Made by a program: the position numbers and the translations under genes | NCBI GenBank assembly: GCA_009768925.2 | Contig: VHIT02000028.1 | Location: 248,001 to 312,000 of the forward strand | Source: Cryptosporidium bovis | Lineage: Eukaryota > Apicomplexa > Conoidasida > Eucoccidiorida > Cryptosporidiidae | Length of the DNA stretch: 64,000 nucleotides | Reading direction: 5' to 3' | Notes under the pieces: model-generated | Told to the model about the DNA's origin: nothing | Seen by the model: the letters and a program-made list of their open reading frames with translations, nothing else | Database searches by the model: none | Shown: positions 59,936-64,000 of the stretch, piece after piece | Layout of the letters: every line of letters begins with the position of its first letter | How positions within the stretch are numbered: position 1 is the stretch's first letter

Positions 59936-62900
59936 ATGATTTCGTACAAATTTAATAATCTCCTGGGAGTTCCATACAATAGTGGTGATTTGGTATTTAC
60001 TTCAGATTCATCTAATTTGATTTCTAATGTTGATAATAGAATATGTATAAATGATATTAAATATAATAGGACACATGTATTAGGTTGTGAATCTAGAAGT
60101 AATATAAGAAGAATGTGTATATCTACAGATGAGAAGATTCTAATTTGTATAGATGTTGACAATTATGGCACAATAGTAAATTTTAATAAGGGTTTAATAC
60201 TAAATAGAATGAAATTTCCTGGTTCCGAGGTCAATTACATATGTTTTAGTAATTCAGGTGAATACGTTGCAGCTGCTATAGATAATGGTGTTTATATTTG
60301 GAATTCACCTGATATAAATGTAGGTTGGCAACTAATATTATATAGGAAACATATGTTCCATAATGCGAGAGTAAACACAATATCTTGGAGTGACTGTGAT
60401 AATTTTATAGTTACTTCAAGTAATGATTTAACAGTTAGGCTTATAAGCATAAAGGATGTTAGTAATTTTGATACTATAGCTTTTGTTGCACACAAAAATC
60501 CTGTAATGGGGGCGTTTTTCACGAAAAATTCTCATTCTATATTTTCAGTAAGTTCTGAAGGAGTTATAATATTTTGGATGCCGAGTAGTGAGCGAAAGTG
60601 CAACGGTAAAAAGGTTATTAAACCTGAGAAAATACTACCCAGACAGAAAGCGGAAAATAAGAGGAAAAGAATTGATTTAAACACTAATAAGACAACAAAT
60701 TCTATTGAAAATAATCAAGTTAGTTCTAACAATTTAACTAGTGAAGTGTGGATAGAAGCCTTAAGAGCTTACGTCAATCAATCAAAAGGATCTATAGTTA
60801 ATGGCTGCACTTTTAATAAAAATAAAAATTTGGTTGCAATTTCAACTTCAAACGGTGTATTTACTTTATATGGAATTTCCGTAGGTTTAAATTCAAGTGA
60901 AGCATTATCGTCAAATGAAGTTGTAAAAGACCCTGACAATATACAAATTCACTCAATACATACATTTTCACTTTCAAGTTCTCCATTAACCTCAATGAAA
61001 TTTAGTAACAATGGAGAATGGTTAGCTATTGGTGCTTCAAAAACTAATCAACTTGTAATTTGGGAATGGCAATCTGAGTCTTACGTGTTAAAGCAACAAG
61101 GCCATAATTTTGGAGTTCAGTGTTCCAGCTTTAGTCCAGCGGGTTTGGACAAAGGAAAGTGGGCTAGTAGAGCTTCACATGATGACAATCTTGGAATTGG
61201 ATGTAGAACTATTATAGCAACTGGTGGAATCGATGGAAAGCTTAAATTGTGGGATATAAGCACTGGATATAATTTTGTTACTTTTTCTGATCACACATCG
61301 CCAATATCAAAAGTAACATTTAATCCCCAAGGAAATGTGGTACTTTCTGCATCCCTAGATGGGACAATAAGAGCTTATGATATAATGAGATACCGTAATT
61401 TCCGCACATTTACTATAAATAACATTCCTGAAAAAGGAAATTGGAATATAAATGGTGGTAATAACAAAACTAGCAATATTGAGCAGTTTACTTGTTTAGC
61501 TATGGATAGAACAGGTGATATTGTCGTGGCTGGAACACAAGGAGAATATAAAATATATGTATGGTGTTTTAGAACAGGAAAAATTCTCGACATATTGCAT
61601 GGCCATACATCAAACATTGTTGATGTTTCGTTTTGTCCATCTTTATCCAGTCCAGGTATACTTGCCTCTGCATCATGGGATGGTACTGTTAGAATATGGG
61701 ACTTATACGGTAGAATTAAAAAGGGTGCAGTAGGAGAATCATTAACTCACTCATCATCAGTTTTGTCTATTGCTTTTGACCCAAGAGGGAACAATATACT
61801 CGCAGCGAGTACCTTATCAGGAAATATTACTTTTTGGGATATAAATAAAGGTACCGTGGAAGGTATTATAAATGGACTAAGGGATATACATTCTGGAAGA
61901 GGATTTTCAGATGCTTTTTCTGCAAATAATAGCATTAAGGGTGGAAAAAAATCAGAAAAAATATTTGGTGGTAATAGTAATGATAACATTAATAGGAATC
62001 AACATTTTTCGTCTATTTGTTATACTAGTAATGGAAGATTTTTGTTAGCATCCTCTAGAAATTCACCTAGAGTATGCCTTTATGATACTGTGACGAAAAT
62101 TCTAGTTTCTACTGTTAATTTAACTAATTCTCGTTTCTTTCATGGAATTAGAATGGAACTTAACTCTGGCTCAAATAAAAATAAAAAAAGAAAATATGTT
62201 TCAAGTTCAGATAACCCCAATGAAGCATGGAATCCAATAAATAGACTCAATGATAAGGAATCAATTATTAATGACCATAAGTCATTACCGGGTACTGTCG
62301 TCGGTGAATTTACCAAATTGAATATTCAGAAACAATTTACTGTTTATCATGTTTCATTCTCTCAAAATTCTACACATTGGATTGCTTCTACAAGTCATGG
62401 AGCTTATTTATATACATTAGATATTCTTGGTAATTCATATTTGGGTTCTTCTTCCCATTTAAACACTTTGGACACCTTTAAAAAACAAATAATTACTAAA
62501 GAAGTTAATTATGATAACATACGTAATTTTATGAATGACGGTGATTATCTAAGAGCATTTATACTTGCTCTTGCAATGAATGATTTAAATGTCCTCATAA
62601 ACACATATATTCACATACCAATATCATCAGTTGACTTTATTGTACAAAATATTGCCTCATTTCTGCAACCTAATATTCTTAATTTTTTGAGAATTGTTAC
62701 TAATCCATCAAATAAGCAGTTTTTTCGCGTTGAAAGACATCTCATTTGGCTGGAATCGATTATAAGAATTCATGGAAACGTATTTTTGAATTTGAATGAG
62801 ACCTTTAACAACAATCCAACGACATTTTTTGGAACTAGTGATTACAAAATTAAAAAGCATATAGAAGTAGCTAATAACAACCAAGATTGCAACAATTCCG

Positions 62901-63118
62901 ATGAAGATGATAATAATGAAGATAATAATAGTAATAATATTAACAAACTTAAACAAAATAAGCTTGCTTTATTATCTTCAAATTTAAATGATTGTGATAC
63001 GAGAAGTATATTTCTGGCAATTTTAATGAATTTATCACAAATATACTCATTCTCTAAACAAGTTTATGACTCAAATTCATCAATTATTCAGTATTTATCA
63101 CTCAAAATGAAACAGTAG
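59936..63118 (+). CDS. PWP2: PWP2, WD40 subunit of the small-subunit processome
   Basis: A 1060-residue double-propeller protein of the UTP-B complex that acts on pre-18S rRNA in the nucleolus. The start, FNNLLGVPYNSGDLVFTSDS, matches the family's F-NLLG--Y--G-L-FT-D. The middle is strongly conserved: LVIWEWQSESYVLKQQGH and SLDGTIRAYDIMRYRNFRTF, then SASWDGTVRIWDLYGR. The C-terminal helical domain (LRAFILALAMNDLNVLI) is present. A Lys/Arg linker (KRKRIDLNTNK, about 240) and an Asp/Glu/Asn-rich stretch near 985-1005 are local additions. ATG at 59936, single exon. It shares a divergent promoter with the three-exon secreted-protein gene. Confidence 0.95.
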   Translation: MISYKFNNLLGVPYNSGDLVFTSDSSNLISNVDNRICINDIKYNRTHVLGCESRSNIRRMCISTDEKILICIDVDNYGTIVNFNKGLILNRMKFPGSEVNYICFSNSGEYVAAAIDNGVYIWNSPDINVGWQLILYRKHMFHNARVNTISWSDCDNFIVTSSNDLTVRLISIKDVSNFDTIAFVAHKNPVMGAFFTKNSHSIFSVSSEGVIIFWMPSSERKCNGKKVIKPEKILPRQKAENKRKRIDLNTNKTTNSIENNQVSSNNLTSEVWIEALRAYVNQSKGSIVNGCTFNKNKNLVAISTSNGVFTLYGISVGLNSSEALSSNEVVKDPDNIQIHSIHTFSLSSSPLTSMKFSNNGEWLAIGASKTNQLVIWEWQSESYVLKQQGHNFGVQCSSFSPAGLDKGKWASRASHDDNLGIGCRTIIATGGIDGKLKLWDISTGYNFVTFSDHTSPISKVTFNPQGNVVLSASLDGTIRAYDIMRYRNFRTFTINNIPEKGNWNINGGNNKTSNIEQFTCLAMDRTGDIVVAGTQGEYKIYVWCFRTGKILDILHGHTSNIVDVSFCPSLSSPGILASASWDGTVRIWDLYGRIKKGAVGESLTHSSSVLSIAFDPRGNNILAASTLSGNITFWDINKGTVEGIINGLRDIHSGRGFSDAFSANNSIKGGKKSEKIFGGNSNDNINRNQHFSSICYTSNGRFLLASSRNSPRVCLYDTVTKILVSTVNLTNSRFFHGIRMELNSGSNKNKKRKYVSSSDNPNEAWNPINRLNDKESIINDHKSLPGTVVGEFTKLNIQKQFTVYHVSFSQNSTHWIASTSHGAYLYTLDILGNSYLGSSSHLNTLDTFKKQIITKEVNYDNIRNFMNDGDYLRAFILALAMNDLNVLINTYIHIPISSVDFIVQNIASFLQPNILNFLRIVTNPSNKQFFRVERHLIWLESIIRIHGNVFLNLNETFNNNPTTFFGTSDYKIKKHIEVANNNQDCNNSDEDDNNEDNNSNNINKLKQNKLALLSSNLNDCDTRSIFLAILMNLSQIYSFSKQVYDSNSSIIQYLSLKMKQ

Positions 63119-63893
63119 TTTATCAAATTTCTATTATAGATTTTTGTTTAGTATTTTTATTATTATCTAATATCATTTGTAAGATAATGTTAAGAACAAA
63201 GAAGGTTTTAATTTTGATGTATTTATTATAAATTTTGGTTTTTTATTTCAAATTTATCCCGTAATTTTTAATTTACTTTTCCCCAAATCAAAGCTACACT
63301 TCCCCACACAGAATGCATGCATGCAATTGTGTGGTCATGTTTGCCATTTAGCACTTTGCATGAATAATAAAAAATAAACTTAAATGTAAATTTTAAAATG
63401 AAAATACTACTTAGAATTATGTTTCTTGATTATAAACAAAATTTGAATTCAAATGTGGCTTTATTTTGTAATTATAAAAATCAATAGAAGATAACATTAG
63501 GTAAAAGAAAATAAAAAGATAATTATAAATAGTTGTTTTAATCCTTAAAACAAGAAAAGTATACGTATTTATGTATATGATATTTAAAATTGTTATTATT
63601 TTGAAGGTGTTTAGTGCCAACATTGGAAAGTAAAAAAGGGTAAAAAAACAAAAAATCACTATTAATTAATAAAATAAATTTAAAACATATAATAAGACAA
63701 CAGTAAATTGAGAGTGGAAACGTTTCAAATCATTTGAGACAAAATTTCAAATTGAAAACACCAATTTTTCTTATTTTTGATATTAACAATTATTGTATAT
63801 TAGACAAAGGAATATCGCATTTAAAATAAATTATATTATATGAAGATAAAATAGTATATTAAAATTATTAAAAGGATAATTTGAAACAAAAAA
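63119..63893. other. Intergenic region between PWP2 and the last gene
   Basis: 775 bases, A+T-rich. An imperfect palindrome around TGCATGCATGCA at 63304-63334 is listed. The minus-strand frame at 63417-63659 is low-complexity and not accepted. Confidence 0.55.
63304..63334. promoter_or_regulatory. ApiAP2-like TGCATGCATGCA within inverted CCACAC/GTGTGG
   Basis: TGCATGCATGCA at 63314-63325 is two overlapping TGCATGCA sites, flanked by CCACAC (63304-63309) and GTGTGG (63329-63334). The whole block is nearly symmetric and lies about 560-590 bases before the last start codon. TGCATGCA is a known ApiAP2 binding core in apicomplexans; use here is inferred. Confidence 0.4.
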
Positions 63894-64000
63894 ATGCTTT
63901 ACACAGGATCAATTTCAGGGAAGTTAGAAGGTAATGCTTTAACTTATAATGATTATTGCGGAGATAAGGTAATTAAAATGAATAAAGTCGAAAAAGCCAA
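63894..64000 (+). CDS. Start of a gene running off the window
   Basis: ATG at 63894 opens a frame that is unbroken for 35 codons to the window end (MLYTGSISGKLEGNALTYND onward). A GTAATT at 63969 could be a donor, but none is needed. Too short to assign. The start is preceded by an A-rich leader (AAACAAAAAAATG), as in other genes here. Confidence 0.5.
   Translation, partial: MLYTGSISGKLEGNALTYNDYCGDKVIKMNKVEKA

Noticed and set aside
1-64000. tRNA, rRNA, spliceosomal RNA, CRISPR, transposon or virus-derived elements
   Set aside because: Scanned by eye for T-loop consensus, snRNA cores, direct repeat arrays, transposase and reverse transcriptase motifs; none found. A covariance-model search would be needed to exclude diverged small RNAs.

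Overview
The window looks like a piece of a nuclear chromosome from an apicomplexan, most likely Cryptosporidium. By eye the DNA is about 70% A+T. Genes are packed tightly on both strands with 0.3-1.5 kb between them, and most are single exons. Where introns occur they are short (66-164 bases) with GTAAGT-like donors. Proteins are rich in Asn, Lys and Ile with Asn-rich insertions. GGCGGGAA/GCGCC and TGCATGCA motifs, which I recall as E2F-like and ApiAP2-like elements of Cryptosporidium, recur between genes. The genus call is inference; no rRNA or other marker is present.

Layout. 0-6 kb: end of a small membrane protein, then a P5-like P-type ATPase (-). 7-17 kb: bromodomain protein (+), BFR1-like coiled-coil protein (+), TRMT2/TrmA-type tRNA uridine methyltransferase (-), large armadillo-like protein (+). 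18-30 kb: Asn-rich non-canonical poly(A) polymerase (-), six-exon TAM41 (+), cohesin SMC1 (-). 30-41 kb: M16 peptidase-like protein without its zinc motif (+), ASCC3/Slh1 double helicase (-), broken dCMP deaminase gene (+). 41-47 kb: ZC3H15/DFRP1 lacking one zinc finger (-), THUMPD1/Tan1 (-), SYF2 (-), three-exon SPT4 (+). 47-54.6 kb: coiled-coil/ankyrin/TH1-like/PH protein (-), a predicted secreted protein (-), a small coiled-coil protein (+), ribosomal protein eS28 (+) whose start codon is cut off from the rest by an intron. 55-64 kb: WD40 protein (-), biotin protein ligase (+), three-exon predicted secreted protein (-), PWP2 (+), and the start of one more gene (+).

The content is mostly eukaryotic housekeeping: translation and tRNA modification (TRMT2, THUMPD1, eS28, ZC3H15, ASCC3), ribosome assembly (PWP2), transcription and splicing (SPT4, SYF2, bromodomain), chromosome cohesion (SMC1), and mitochondrial-type lipid synthesis (TAM41). 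These are not functionally linked as an operon would be. I found no rRNA, tRNA, CRISPR array, transposon or virus-derived element.

The most unusual items are: the recently decayed dCMP deaminase gene; a six-exon TAM41 in an intron-poor stretch, sharing a TTAA stop with SMC1; a second convergent pair overlapping at the stop codons; a 14-bp-arm perfect inverted repeat inside a coding region; and a hairpin directly after the stop codon of a secreted-protein gene. Several family members have lost signature residues (M16, P5 ATPase, biotin ligase, ZC3H15). I did not find a clear multi-gene novel system.
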